Shown here piece after piece: positions 12,063 through 25,045 of a DNA stretch of 64,000 nucleotides. Positions within the stretch are counted from its first letter, which is position 1; every line of letters begins with the position of its first letter. The stretch comes from Channallabes apus. Its lineage: Eukaryota; Chordata; Actinopteri; Siluriformes; Clariidae. Location: positions 23,274,142-23,338,141 of the forward strand of contig CM060121.1 in NCBI GenBank assembly GCA_030522415.1, written 5' to 3'. The notes under the pieces were generated by a model that saw only the letters and a list, made by a program, of their open reading frames with translations, was not told the origin of the DNA and searched no databases. The translations under genes were made by a program, and so were the position numbers.

Positions 12063-12148
12063 TCACATCCAAAACGGATTCAATGTAATTCAGTGTCCAT
12101 GTGAGTGGACACAGCACAACATACAACAAGGCAGCGTACCATTCTGTA

Positions 12149-13284
12149 CACCAATTAGCCATACCACTAAAACATTTACATTTAGGCATTTGGCAGACGC
12201 TCTTATCCAGAGCGACTTACATTCTTATCTCATTACACATCTGAGCAGTTGAGGGTTAAGGGCTTTTGCTCAAGGGCCCAACAGTGGCAACTTGGTGGTT
12301 GTGGGGTTTGAACCTGGGATCTTCCGAACCGTGGTCCAATGCCTTAACCACTGAGCTAACCCCTGACCCCACCTGCTTAATATTGTCTATGTCCCTTGTG
12401 TGCTTCCAGAACAGCTCTGACCCTTCGGACATGAACTCCACATTATCTCTGAACGGGTGCTATGGTGTCTGGCACCAAAACGTTAACAGCAGATCCTTTA
12501 AGTCCTGTTGAAAACGGGGGCCTCGATGGATCAGGCATGTTTTTTGACTTACAAGACCATTTCTGTGGAAGAGGGAATACCGTTGCTATGGTTGAGTGTA
12601 CTTGGTCCCCAATAGTGGACAGTAGGTGGTCCTTATCAAAGCAACATCTATGTGAAAAGTAGGATGCAACCAAAACATTATCCAGAGCATTACACTGCCT
12701 CTACTGGCTTTCCTTCTTCCCATAGTGCGACCTGGTACCATCTCTTCCCTAGTTAAGAGAACTCATCTACTGTAGATACAAGAAACCAGGCCACTTGCTT
12801 CCATTGCTCCTTGGTTCAATTCTGATGCTCATGTTTTCGCTGTAAGCGCTTTCATTCAGTGGTGGACAAACGTCTGACCTGTCTGCACCTACACAGCGCC
12901 GTACACAGCAAGCTGACACCTTTTCTCCATATCCATAACTTTTTCAGTAATTTGTGCCACTGTGGGATCCGACCAGACAGGCAAGCCTTCGCTCCCCTTG
13001 TGCATGAGTTAGCTTTGAGCACCCATGACCACCAGTCCACCAGTTCTCCTTCCTTGGAACAATTTGATCGATACTAACCACCAGGTATACCCCACAAGAC
13101 CTGACATTTTGAAAATGCCCATGACCCAGTCGTCTAGCCTCAGATCCGTACGGTTGCCGTTCTTTCCTGTTTCCAATGCATCAATTCAAGACCAGACTGT
13201 ATACTTACTGCCTGATGCATCACCCTGACAGAAGTCATGGTAATGAGAGTCGCTGTCAGTCACTTCAGCTGTCGGTGGTTAAAT
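12149..13284 (-). mobile_element. Decayed Tc1-like transposon, split by a SINE
   Basis: The left terminus reads ta|caccaattagccatacc. After the SINE, sequence typical of this teleost Tc1 family resumes: tgcttaatattgt, ggtgtctggcacc, agcagatcctttaagtcctg, tcaagaccag. The coding strand is minus. Stops and deletions are frequent, and the right terminus near 13284 is eroded. Same family as 43513-43960 and 48597-48878. Confidence 0.75.
12172..12365 (-). mobile_element. HpaI/RSg-tail SINE nested in Tc1-like element
   Basis: Tail motif gcagacgctcttatccagag, then the body and a minus-strand head with gaaccgtggtccaatgcctt and ccactgagcta. It separates the Tc1-like left terminus at 12149-12171 from the rest of the element, so it inserted later. 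I see no clear target duplication. Confidence 0.8.
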
Positions 13285-13705
13285 ATTTTTAAGGTTAAAA
13301 AAAAAAATAGGACAAAAATCCCCAACCATCCAGTGACCCAGCAATTTTCTACATTGCACACATAGCCGGCACAAAAGCATACTCTTACACACAATTGCAA
13401 CCTGCTGTACCACATCGATACACATGGACCATAAAATTATTTTTTTTTAAATCAGTCTACGAGACACTTCAGTCTTCAATTGTAGAAACCATGACTCCTT
13501 ACAATTTCTTCTAGATTCGGTAAATCATCAGCACATCAGAACAAGCAAGCTTTCTTCCTGTTATACATGTGTGTTTTACTTACACACACACACACACGCT
13601 TGCACTCTGCGGTGGGTCTGAGAGGTGTAATTGGCAATGTGCTGTCGGGTTTTGCATTGAGAGGAGCTTTAATCTTCGTCTCATTCAATATGCAAAGCGA
13701 AGGCT

Positions 13706-13772
<67 letters not shown>

Positions 13773-14334
13773 TTCTGTTGCACAAATTTCCTTCAACAAC
13801 CTGAATAAAATTTACACCTTTAATGTATTAATATATTCATGTATGTTGCAGTGATTATGATGAACTTCTGCTCTGTGTTTATCTCCAGCAGCAGTTAAAG
13901 GGCAACGAGAGACGAATCTGACATGGTCATGGGGATTGAGATAAACAGTAGAACCAGAAATAAACTGCTGCATGTTTTTATAACGTTGCTGTTTTTACCA
14001 GACTAAAGGACTTGCTTGTTAGTTCAGACAGTCAGTTACTTGTTTTGCCGTGGGTCTGAGAGCATACGGCTTTTCTCCCTCTTGTGATTGATGAAGGGCA
14101 AAGTGAAAAGAAAAGCTCACCAACAGCCAAGTTGCGGTGCAGCTATACTTAGCTGTTTATGTTCTAGGTATTTTGTAATAACATATTCGTCCAGGCCTTC
14201 ATATCGCATCGATGTAGATGTGGCCTCATTGCCAGTCTGTCTTATTAAAGATACTGTAGTGTTGTTTCTGTACATGTCAGTCCAAGTGAAAAAAAAAAAG
14301 CGTGGCCTACTAGTTGCATTGCCTTGTTTGCTGT
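13285..14334. other. Single-copy stretch with (GT)n
   Basis: No gene seen. A (GT)n microsatellite ending in (GC)n lies at about 13707-13771. The reading frames crossing it are artefacts. Confidence 0.5.
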
Positions 14335-14830
14335 GAGTAAAGTGGGCGTGGCCACTGTACATGTCAGTCCTAGTTAAGTGGGCGTGGCCTCTGCACCAGT
14401 AGGTGTGGCTTCTGCACAGCCAGTCCCATTGAAGTAGGTGTGGCCTCTGCACCAGTAGGTGTGGCTTCTGTATAGACATTCCCATTGAAGTGGGCGTGGC
14501 CTCTGCACCAGTAGGTGTGGCTTCTGTATAGACCGTCCCATTGAAGTGGGCGTGGCCTCTGCAACCAGTAGGTGTGGCCTCTGCACAGCCAGTCCCATTG
14601 AAGTGGGCGTGGCCTCTGCACCAGTAGGTGTGGCCTTGGTGTGGCCTTTGCACCAGTAGGTGTGGCCTCTACACCAGCTAGTCCCAATGAAGTGGGCGTG
14701 GCCTCTGCACCAGTGGGTGTGTCCTCTGTACCAGTTAGTCCCACTGAACTAGGTGTGGCCTCTTCACTTGTTGGTCCCAGTGAAGTGGGCGTGGCCTCTG
14801 CATCACTTAGTCCCAGTGAAGTAGGTGTAC
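14335..14830. repeat. GC-box-containing minisatellite, array 1
   Basis: A roughly 56-bp unit built from two half-units, each with gtgggcgtggcc or gtaggtgtggcc followed by tctgcaccagt or tctgtatagac and gtcccattgaa. About eight imperfect units are visible. Each carries CACCC/GC-box-like motifs (GGGCGTGG) that SP/KLF-type proteins could bind. The 178-residue minus-strand frame encoding EATPT-like repeats is a by-product. Confidence 0.85.
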
Positions 14831-14845
14831 ATGTCAGTTTCAGTG

Positions 14846-15679
14846 TGGACGTGTTGCTGTGTATTAATTAGTTTTCTGGCTGCATAAATACAGAATAATA
14901 TTATTAATACTATATATCTTTTACAGATTGATCACATATCCAGTATTGATATCTGCTTTTTATGTCCTGGAAATTAGTGTAATAGTATAGATTTTTATAA
15001 AGATCTGACAAAAATGAGCAGGACGTAGGTTTATAGGACATCAATCCTGAGATCCTGAGAACGACCTTTATGGACAACATCTTTCTGAATCTGTGAGTCA
15101 GTAGGAGCTCCGCTGTTGTTTTGGAGGTTATTAAAATGTCGCATTGATTCCAAATCCAAAGATTTTCTACAGAAACAGCGCAAAATAATATATCCTGTAG
15201 TTTAACTTGATTGCAATAAATCCCATTTGCTTGTGTTTGTATTAGTTTTTCTGAGATCCCTCTGCACATGCAGCCTGTGGACTACATTTCAGCATCATCG
15301 TGTGTCTATTCAGTGACTGACAGGGAACTGCATACTGGCCTCATGTACTGTACGAGTTTCTACTAAGCCTGTAGTCCAGTGAACACTCAGGGGAATGCGG
15401 TCTTTCTCAGGCAGAGTGGCTGTGTGCTGCTGATGGGAGGAGGAAATGCAGAAGGGGATAGGAGGTAGAGAAATCATCCATCGTTTTAGTGGGAGACATC
15501 AGTGATACATGAGCGCTGGAGTTCTTCATAAAGAGGCTTAGCTGGACACACATGCACACACACACACTTTCCTGCCCAAAAGGTCACTACCATGAAATAA
15601 ATGTATTTTCCATGTCCCCTGATGTATTACCGCTGCCTTACCTCTTTCTCTGCATCTCCACCCCAGGACATCAACCTCC

Positions 15680-15742
<63 letters not shown>

Positions 15743-16317
15743 CCACACACACTGGCTATTACTGCTATAATGTCTATGGTCACATTACTAGGCTAAAGTG
15801 ACTCGACTCGATTCGATTTTTCTTTTTACCCTAATGTGAGACAGATTTTTTAGGGCTGTATAGTATGAATGCATAAATCTGATGTTTTTCAGATTGGACC
15901 CGAGTCACTCTAGGCTGAGGTTCTAGATCAGATACATATCCGATACACGGTTCTGCGACTTGAATGAGAACAGACGTTTATTTCCTTGTAATTATGAATG
16001 TGATCCGTCATGACATGTCAATCCAATTTGATCAAAAAGCTTTGAGGATAGAAACAATGTAGCTTGTAAAATGGAAGCAGCCACAGTTACTTTGTTATTC
16101 TATTGTCACTATGATGGTATTTCTGTCATTTATGTCCTAATTCTGTAGTTAATCTCTCTCTCTCTTTAAAAACTTTCCAGGGAATTAGAGTTAATGGAAA
16201 CAATTACAATAATTACAAAAAAAAAAACATTTCCTAAAGTTTGTCCTACTGTAAATAAAGGAAATTGCTTTGACTATCATTTCGCCTGAGATCATAACAG
16301 CTCTGTTATTAGTTCAG
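14846..16317. other. Single-copy stretch with (CA)n
   Basis: A (CA)n tract lies at about 15680-15740. No gene is recognised, and the remaining sequence is unremarkable and AT-moderate. Confidence 0.5.
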
Positions 16318-16506
16318 TTGGGGTCAGGGGTAGCTCAGTGGTTAAGGCATTGGACTACGGTTCGGAAGATCCCAGGTTCAAACCCCACAACCACCAAGTT
16401 GCCACTGTTGGGCCCTTGAGCAAGGCCCTTAACCCTCAACTGCACAGATGTATAATGAGATAAAAATGTAAGTCGCTCTGGATAAGAGCGTCTGCCAAAT
16501 GTAGTT
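16318..16506 (+). mobile_element. Well-preserved HpaI/RSg-tail SINE
   Basis: Head gggtagctcagtggttaagg, B-box-like ggttcaaaccc, then ccaccaagttgccac, gggcccttgagcaagg and the tail aagtcgctctggataagagc. This is the best-preserved copy of the family here and a good local reference. Confidence 0.9.
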
Positions 16507-17267
16507 CCTCGTCAGCTGTGAGACTTGAACATGAACATTCGACATTTATTCCACATGTGACATGTTTCAAAGCCACCTTTATAGAAATGAAACATTTACA
16601 ACAATCAGAGCCGCCACACCTCCTTCAATCATATTAACAGATGGTTGGTTGACGTGTCGTGGCCTTTCTGTGGTCTGGAGCGTGAAGCGTATTGTTCAGA
16701 ACGTGCTGATTTATGTGAACATACTGAATAACAACACGATTCATCACTCACTTTTTCACAGTTTTCATCCTAACATGAAAACGTTTATATGCTTTAGGCT
16801 CGCACGTTGGAGCTTAAAACTTTAAGTTGAAAAAAAAAAAAGTGCTTTATTTTTATTCAACAAATAGAACTTATATTTGAGATCGCTGTTTTCAAAGTCC
16901 AGACGTAGTATTTTGGTCTAAAACATTGTGGCTCAGAAACTGATATCAGATGGTCTGACACTATAGTTTGATATTCTAAGGGGCAATTTTTCAACTCACT
17001 TGGCGGAAAGGTGAGATATATATATTTTTTAAATCATGGTGTACAGACAACTTTCTGGAGAATCATTGGAGGTCTACCAAATAGGTTATCTCTTATTAAC
17101 TGTTTTTGACACTCACACTTCAGTAACCTTTTCCAATGTCTTTTGATGTGACACTTTTACATACAAAATGGCAAAGATACATTGTTTTATTATAATTACT
17201 TTCAAATCCTTTACCATTTTGCTAGCATGTTAGCACAAAATTGGGCTTTGTAATTATTTTCTACGTG
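16507..17267. other. AT-rich single-copy stretch
   Basis: No gene or repeat recognised before the hAT element at 17268. Confidence 0.45.
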
Positions 17268-17745
17268 CAGAGGTGTCAAGTAACGAAGTACAAATACTTC
17301 GTTACCTTACTTAAGTAGAAATTTTGGGTATCTATACTATACTGGAGTAATTATTTTTCAGCCGACTTTTTACTTCTACTCCTTACATTTTTAAGCAATT
17401 ATCTGTACTTTCTACTCCTTACATTTTAAAAATAGCCTCGTTACTCTATTTTTATGATCAGAACGCGCAACCCAACCGTCTCATGATATGAACGCGCACA
17501 ACACGCGCCGCGCCATCCCCCCGGTTGCATGATAAGAACGCGCACTCACAACGCCCCTTAATGCTTTTGTCGCCCCTCACGGTACTTTTACTTTTATACT
17601 TTAAGTAGTTTTGAAACCAGTACTTTTAAACTTTTACTTAAGTAAAAAGCTTGGGTTGATACTTCAACTTCTAAAGAAGTATTTTTGAACCCTAGTATCT
17701 ATACTTCTACTCAAGTAATGAATGTGAATACTTTTGACACCACTG
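17268..17745. mobile_element. Non-autonomous hAT element (MITE)
   Basis: The left end cagaggtgtcaag and right end cttttgacaccactg form imperfect terminal inverted repeats. The flanking 8-bp sequences are tctacgtg (17260-17267) and gctacgtg (17746-17753), a 7/8 match as expected for hAT. The 478-bp interior holds subterminal acttaagtag-type repeats and no transposase. Confidence 0.85.
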
Positions 17746-17844
17746 GCTACGTGCATGAAGCATCATACAGTGTGACAGATTATGCTTGACATTTTTTACG
17801 TTCTAGTTTTCATCCTTTATGATAGGATCAACATTGATTTGGGT

Positions 17845-18147
17845 TATTCATTCATTCAATCATTCATTGATGGTCTATACAGCTTGATCCTGTATATAGA
17901 GTCCGGGGAAGCCTGGAGCCGAGACCAGGAGTGCCAATCCATCGCAGGGCACACACACACGCAAATACACTCACATACTCATTTGTACACTATGGGCACT
18001 TTGGGAACATCAATTAGCCTAATCTATAGTACATGTCTTTGGAACCTCACCAAGCACTGGGAGAACGTGCAAACTCCATGCACGCAGACCCGAGGTGGAA
18101 ACTGAACCCTGATCCTGTAAGGTGACGGTGCTAACCACTAAGCACTG
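17845..18147 (-). mobile_element. Mermaid-like SINE
   Basis: Minus-strand copy: the 3' end catcctgtatatagag-like segment comes first, then ccaatccatcgcagggcac, a CA stretch, ctttgggaacatcaattagc, gtgcaaactccatgcac, and the head with gctaaccactaagcac. Diverged but nearly complete. Confidence 0.85.
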
Positions 18148-18164
18148 ATGTTTAAACTCTTTTG

Positions 18165-18462
18165 TTGATCCAGTAGGCATGTCTCCTTTAATGGAACTAA
18201 CTGGCACAGTGGGCACATCTCTTTCCCTGGGACTGACTGGTATAGGGGCAATGCCTCATGCATTAGGACTAATTAGTACCAAAGCCACACCTCCTTCGTT
18301 GTGATTGGCGATTTCAGAGGCTACACCACCACTGTGCCTGACATGCCAAGGGATACAGGGAACTGACGAGGCCACGCCTTCATCCCTGAGACTGATAGTT
18401 CCAGAGGCCACACCTTCTTCAGTGAGACTTAGAGAGAGGCCACGCCTTCCTCACTGTTCAGA
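18165..18462. repeat. GC-box-containing minisatellite, array 2 (inverted relative to array 1)
   Basis: Repeated gaggccacgccttcatccc, gaggccacaccttcttcag and ggccacgccttcctcactg blocks separated by gactgactggt. These are reverse complements of the gtgggcgtggcc units at 14335-14830. This array is shorter and more diverged. Confidence 0.75.
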
Positions 18463-19019
18463 GTGATCAAAATAATGACAACCTGCTAAACAGATTAAGC
18501 GCTCTCTCTCTCTCTCTCTTTCTGTCTGTCTTGTTATAGATGTGTGTGAAGGAATAGCCTCATATAATCTCACAGGGATTAGTTACAGTTTACCAAAAGT
18601 ACATAAAAAGCCTGTGTAGAGCTCCGAGACGAGCTTTTTATGGACAGATAAGCTCAATATTAGCTTGTGATAGAAAGAGGAAAGTGTGAAGCTGCTCTAC
18701 AGGATGAAAAGCTCCCAGCAGGAATTTGACTAAAGAACAGAAAATCATTTTAACTGCTTGGAAACCGACCAAAGGAAGGGGGTCTGACCTTGTTATAGAG
18801 ATGCAACTGGAAAAAATAATGCAGTGATATTTTCTAAGTGAAATGCGGTTCCGTGGTGGTTTTATGCCTGGTGACTGACTTAACCATGTAGGAGGACACA
18901 AGAGGTGTTAGTTTTATTTATATTACCATCATTAATTGCATCATTCTTAAAATTCTGTTTACAGAAAATGGATAAAATCTTGTGTTTCTGCTTCAACAAA
19001 AGTGGTAGCAGGAATTCTG
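18463..19019. other. Single-copy stretch, no gene seen
   Basis: A short (CT)n lies near 18500-18520. Nothing else recognised. Confidence 0.45.
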
Positions 19020-19650
19020 GTATGTTTTTTAGAAAACTGTATCAAAAAGTTTGGAGACTAGTTTTGTAACACGCCAAGGCTGCGCGCACAGTCACAAAGA
19101 GCACCGACCTTCATCAGTCAGCGTGCCAAAAGACAGGAGCTGTGCAACTGGTGCTTTTCTGACCACAAGTGTTACCACGTCTGCTGTTTCATCATGCACA
19201 GCGAGCTAGAACAATGGACAAAACATGAAATTCTGTGTGAAACTGGGCAAAGCATCGCAAAACCTCAGTAGATTATGTACAGGAAACATGCATGTGGAGT
19301 TACGTGTGAGTCTTCTAGTCTGAGTCGTTCATTTTTCACTGCATCAACATCTATGAGGGTCACGTGACCAAAGAACGAACGAGAAGATACGAGAGGTGAG
19401 CTGTTCATTCTGTGTATCATAATGTCCTTATAGCTGCATTGTAATATTTACATTACTGGAACTACAGAAGGAATGTTGACTTGTCCTTCATGTTGAGATC
19501 ATCATCGGTGATGAAGCATGGGCTTATGGAAGCGCCATGACCGAAAAAGCCGAAGCTAATCATCTTTTTCATCATTTGCATCGAGAATCCGTCCCCAGTG
19601 GCCACGTCATCACGGGTCTGTGGGGAACGAATCTTGAAACCTTTTGAAAC
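19020..19650 (+). mobile_element. Mariner transposon remnant
   Basis: Two plus-strand fragments of a mariner-type transposase are visible. One reads MKFCVKLGKASQNL near 19226-19268, matching the conserved N-terminus. The other reads IIIGDEAWAYG at 19501-19530, the context of the first catalytic Asp. Frames are broken between them. Confidence 0.65.
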
Positions 19651-20722
19651 CACCTTGTATATTAAAATAATCTAGGTTAGAACAGTACCTTTGGATCACA
19701 CCAAACTATTGTGTTTTATTCCTTACGGTCACTCTTGTGGAATATTCGGTAGCGGATAATGCTAGCTAACATGAGAGCGAGTCACATGATTTGTGAGGGG
19801 ATTTACATACCTGGAATGTTGGAGCAGTTAAAATCAAAGGTACAGTAGTACATAAGCACATTAGAAAAATGTGTACTTTGCATTGCTTTACAGATTCCTT
19901 TATTCCTTTACAGATGTAAATGTAGGAGGTGTCTTGGTTGGTAAAATTATTTATCATCGTATAACAACATTTAGCCATAATATTCGATATACCCGAGAGT
20001 AGTTGTTAAATATATTAGAACTGTTTTCTTACCCGGATTTAAATAATAGTTTTACAGTCGGCTACAGACACTGACTAAAATAGGCGAACGAAACAACTGC
20101 TTTTTGAACGGAGATGGATACTTTTATTAATCAAATTAACAACTTTCATTCACTTTGTTTGATGAAGTAAACATGCCTCGGTCTATTTCTCCTCTAGGTG
20201 TATGAGTTTCCCCCCCTAAGGACAAAACCATTGTTTAATTAAGCCTTGTTCTGTCACCACTGCATTGCAGTTTTGAAAATGAAATCAATGATTGGAAGCC
20301 TGAGAAAAATAGCCATTAGACAAATCGCCCGTAATGATGACATGCTGGAAGGAAAGAGTTAATATTGCAGTAAGGAAAGAAAGTGTGTCTGGGGAAATTT
20401 ATTAGAGGGAAAATAACTGTGTGTTAGGAAAATGTCGAAGTTTTAAATTAAAGCTGGCAGAAACATTTATACTTGCGTTAGGTAGAAATATTCCCCAAAC
20501 ATACAGTAATGAAGCGTTTTTAGTCAAAACTAAAAACAGCTTTAGTAGGTCTTTTACTGAATGGTTACATCAAAAAAATAGTGCAATTAATAAGATCTTA
20601 ATTAGAATTTTACACTAAATCCGATGTGGTGTGAAATATGAAGCTGACACATGAAGAAAAAAAATAAACCTTAATAGACATGGCTACTCAGATTTAAAAA
20701 AAAGGCATAAAATAAATAAATA
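19651..20722. other. Single-copy stretch, no gene seen
   Basis: No exon recognised. The part at 20230-20400 has balanced, non-repetitive composition and could be conserved non-coding sequence, which I cannot test here. Confidence 0.4.
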
Positions 20723-20739
20723 AATATATAAATATATAA

Positions 20740-20783
<44 letters not shown>
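20723..20783. repeat. (TA)n / (AAATAT)n tract
   Basis: aaatatataaatatat variants pass into a pure (TA)n run. The SINE at 20784 is inserted at its right edge and the same kind of AT repeat resumes at 21152, which hides the target duplication. Confidence 0.9.
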
Positions 20784-20786
<3 letters not shown>

Positions 20787-21153
20787 GGCGCGTTGGTGTA
20801 GCACTGTCGCCTTGCTCCTCCAGGGTCCGGGTTCGATTCCCCGGCCAGGCTCGATTCCCGTCTCTGTGTGCATGGAGTTTGCATGTTCTCCCCGTGCTTG
20901 GTGGGTTTCCTCCGGGTACTCCGGTTTCCTCCCACAGTCCAAAGTTATGCAGGTTAGGCTAATTGGCGTTCCCAAATTGCCCGTAGTGTGTGATTGGGTG
21001 TGTGAGTGTGTGTATGTGTGTGTGCCCTGCGATGGATTGGCACCCTGTCCAGGGTGTACCCCGCCTAGTGCCCGAAGTCTCCTGGGATAGGCTCCAGGTC
21101 CCCCGCGACCCTGAACACAGGATTAAGCGGTATAGAAAATGAATGAATGAATA
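20784..21153 (+). mobile_element. Young full-length Mermaid-like SINE
   Basis: A complete copy: head ggcggcgcgttggtgtagca, promoter-like ggttcgattcc, body gcatgttctccccgtgcttg, gtactccggtttcctcccac, gatggattggcaccctgtcc, 3' part ctcctgggataggctccagg and a (gaat)n tail. It is almost identical to 57395-57767 and 59308-59528, pointing to recent mobilisation. Confidence 0.95.
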
Positions 21154-21714
21154 TATATATACACACACTTCAGGAAAAAAAATAGCATGATGTCTATTAT
21201 ATTAATATAATAATACTATTAATAATAATAGCATATTATCATTATAGATAGGTAGATAGGTAGATACTTTACTTACTTAAAATAAGTATCTTGGAGACTT
21301 CCAGATATCCAGAAGCAGTGGAGACGGTTTGCCAATGTGATTGCACACTGTATATCGGTAGACACAGGGTAGTCACAAGTAACAATAATGTAAAAAAAAA
21401 AAGAATAATACTAATAACTGACATGAAGTGCAGAACAAGTGTTATGCTTGAACACAAAACATGATCATGCTTTAGGAATGAAGAGAGAGAATGCTTTGGG
21501 TGCTTTGCCATTATGGAACCAGACATGGATACAAGTACATTTGAGCCCGAATTCTAATTGGTATTGTGCCCAGGCCCAGATCAGTGTACAGATCACTGCT
21601 GAAATGTACTCCAAAATATAAATAAAAGTAAGCATAGCATAAAATATTCAAATATTCTAAATATTCCTTTGACAACATTAACTGTATATAAATTAATAAT
21701 TCAGGCTAAATATA

Positions 21715-22485
21715 CACTGCCTGGCTAAAGCGATTACTTTACTAAGAATTTTTAGCTCATAAGCAGAGCACATCATAATGGCCAGATCATGTGCAAAAAT
21801 GATTCATCATGTTCCCAGAAGCGCTCTATCACAGTTCGAGTCCTGGTGTACAGTAGGCTGTGCTGTCAGGGAAGATAAACTCCATAGATCTGATATCCTC
21901 GTACATGCAGGTTGTCAGCTGACTTTGTTTTATTGTCTCAGACCTGAACAACTGAAACGACCCAGATCATAAAGTAACGTTACCTCCAGAGGCTTGTACA
22001 GTGGACACTATACTGTACATGATGGGATGCTTCCTTTCCTACACTGACGTGACCATTACTCTGGAATAGGGTCAATCTGGACTCATCAGACCACATGACC
22101 ATTTTCAATCGCTCCAAAGTCCAATCTTTATGCTTCATAGCAAATTTAAGTCATTTTACTAAAGAGTCTCAGTAACTAGTGTTTTTTTTTCCCGTATGGC
22201 CAAAAAAAGCAGTTTAATCCCGATCACATCTAATTAGTTTTATATGATGTAACTTCATCAAGTGTTGAAGAGATCCTTTGATCATGATCATGGGATTTTT
22301 TTTTTTTCTCTGACCACATTTCTTCTGTGAAGTTGATGGATCAGCACTATCCTTACAGGTTTTAATAATGTATTGGACAGCTCCTAACCCAATTCCACTC
22401 TTGTCAGCAATCTCCTTAGCCGCTTAATGCATGCTCTTCTTAAATAGTCATTTTTTTCTTTTCTTTCTCTTTTGACCAGACAGTG
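21715..22485 (-). mobile_element. Internally deleted Tc1-like transposon
   Basis: The left end ta|cactgcctggctaaag and right end cttttgaccagacagtg are inverted repeats. Internal minus-strand motifs such as gactcatcagaccacatgac, tccaaagtccaatctttatg and cagcaatctccttagc match transposase-coding sequence of a common teleost Tc1 family. At 771 bp it is about half length and full of indels. Confidence 0.75.
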
Positions 22486-24138
22486 CATGATTTAAAGCTA
22501 TTAAGATGTACATGAGCGAGTGTCCTTGTACTTACATTTCTCATACAGTAGGATGTGATCATTGATCATTGACTAAAAAAAAAAACCACACACACACAAA
22601 CTGAAAAACTGAATTTCCAGGAATAGTGCATTTGTTGTTCAATCGCTTCTAGGAACAATTTAAGAATTTTTTGAATGATAAATGATGATCAGTGTTGGAG
22701 AAGCTGCAGCATTATGCAGTACTTTAGACTTTAAAAGTAAACAAAAAAAAAACGGAACCAGGAATTTACTGTACCATGTATAGAATCAAGAATTGTTTGA
22801 TCATTTGGTAATTGCATGTGACAAAAAAAAATAATAATCCAACAACATGTGACTTAAAATTGTTAAATATTTGATGTTAACAAAGTAATTATGAGTATTA
22901 CTAATATTACTTTCAGACAAACACACTTGTCCCTTGGCTCACTTGCCTTTAAGTGCACATCAATCCAAATATCCATCTCATTAAAAATTCCATCAAAGTT
23001 AATTCTGTTATTTTTGTTTTCTCTCTCTCTTTTTGTTTTTATGTATCATCGCTCCTCTTTCGGGCCGATTTACATTCTGTTCAAAGTTTTCATTAAAATG
23101 CAAAATATTTTTTTCCATCTTCAATCTTGCAAATCCCTTGGCAGTTGAGAATTAGCTTCACTCACACTAAGCCTCTGCATCTCATACACACTTACACACA
23201 GTCACCTTCTACCCCCAATTCCTCTTCCACTGGGTTACTGATCACCTTTAAAAAAAAAAAATAATAAATAAATAAATAAACTCATTTTGGATACTAATGG
23301 TGTGTTCGGTTTTATTTATTTATTTATTTTTACACTACCTAAAAAAAATCAAATCTGTGTACAATACACTGCTGCATTGGTTGAATACATATTTTTATTT
23401 TTATTTTTAATGTAGACGTAAAATGGATTAATTGAACGAAGGGCAGAACGTAATGAAATCAAACGGGTGTCCTGTCATGTGCACCCACACACCCGTGCAC
23501 GCGCGCGGTCGCTCATGCGGCTGAGGTAATAAACAGATCAGTGCTGCTTTAATTAAGTTTCTCATTATGGCAGAATCAGTAAATAAAAGTTGCATTATTT
23601 TTTACAAGCGTAGGCTGTGAGCTCTTTCTAACGCTGGCGTCTGAAGCGGTTAGTGTCTCCGGAGCATTGATCCCCGAACACGCACCCTCAGGCTAGACAT
23701 GCACCCGGGGCTAGGGGGTTCTCCAACACTTTCTATTCATCACATCCAACTACAGCCATTACTCAAGCTACACTATACCTTGTCCTTAGCTTTCGTCTCT
23801 TCGGTAGCTCTCGGCACAGTGTAGGCCAACGCCTCTAATACCCCTCACCCCCCCCCCCCCTCGATCCCCCGCTCCCAGCTAACACAATACTGGCTTCCCA
23901 TGCAAGTTCCCCTCCGAACACAATAGACAGCGCCGACTTTGCAACTGTGATTTGAATGCATTGTTCCAGCCCCAGTTTGGCGTCGCTACCTGGGGAGAGA
24001 TGGAGGAAAGGTTTTTGTGCTGAAAATTGCGAGAAAGCGAACAGCCTATATGTCCCTACAGTGCAGTTATGCTGATTCTATTTTCTCGAACAGTCCGCTC
24101 TGCAGAGCCAGCTCTGTCTCAGTCTATGCTTCACTTCA

Positions 24139-24176
<38 letters not shown>

Positions 24177-24564
24177 TTTGCTGTGCTGTTGCTGGAAACA
24201 AAAAACTGTGTGTGTGTGTGTGTGTGTGTGCATGCCTGCATCAGTTCATAGCAGGTTTTAAACAGTGTGCTTGTCTCAGATGTTTATTTTATTTCATGTG
24301 ACTGAGTGGAACCAAGTCACACATTGATTGGGTCTGAAATCCCGGAGAACATCAGGAGCGCCGAGTTCTCAATCCAGCCTCAGTTCCAGCCTAAAAACCT
24401 CTCGAGCTACTGTATGTCTATGACTCGAGCACTAACGACATGATCCAGCATACAATATAGGATTTGTGGCACGGTCTAAGAAACGTACATTATAATGTAG
24501 GAAAAACATGCTGATGTTGGAATTACTATTACTTCCTAAACTTTTTCTTCTTCCTGAAGTGTTT
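22486..24564. other. Mostly single-copy stretch
   Basis: No gene recognised. It contains A-rich and (ATTT)n tracts at 23250-23330, (TC)n(AC)n at 24138-24175 and (GT)n at about 24207-24231. A non-repetitive segment at 23460-23800 with a tttaattaag homeodomain-type site is a candidate regulatory region only by appearance. Confidence 0.45.
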
Positions 24565-24656
24565 ACATTTACAGCATTTGGCGAACGCCCTTATCCAGAG
24601 CGACTTTTATTTCAGCAGTTGAGGCTCAAGGGCCCAACAGTGGCAACTTGTTGGTG
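24565..24656 (-). mobile_element. HpaI/RSg-tail SINE, 5'-truncated
   Basis: Contains catttggcgaacgcccttat, ccagagcgac and gggcccaacagtggcaactt on the plus strand, meaning tail first. The tRNA-like head is missing. Confidence 0.75.
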
Positions 24657-25045
24657 TATTTTCCATTTCTTCTCGTGCTCCAGCGTCGCCTGCATTGAAA
24701 TGAATACATGTTAGTTTCCTGGCTGGAAGACTATAGACTGAGTTTTAATATAACCGACTAATTTCCGAATCTAAGAAGATGAACAGCTCTCTGTAGAATC
24801 TCCAAGCTGTCATCGAGTAATCAGTACTTCATGACAGCTTGGAGTAGGAATACAGTAAATAACATTTTCACAAGAATAACAAAAATCCATGATTCTCAGA
24901 AATGATCGTTTCTAGCATAACACGTTTCCCTAAATGCTTTTCCTGACTTAGGATCTGATCATATGAAAGCTATTTATTATTATCATTATTATTATTATTT
25001 ACTAGTACTGTAGTAGTATAAAGCAGTAAATACATACACATACTG

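Noticed and set aside
14117..14744. 178- and 124-codon frames with EATPTGAEATPT-like repeats
   Set aside because: They arise from the GC-box minisatellite and overlap in all three minus-strand frames.
16318..16400. tRNA-like sequence with A-box and B-box
   Set aside because: It is the head of a SINE, followed by a SINE body and tail, and lacks a proper cloverleaf.
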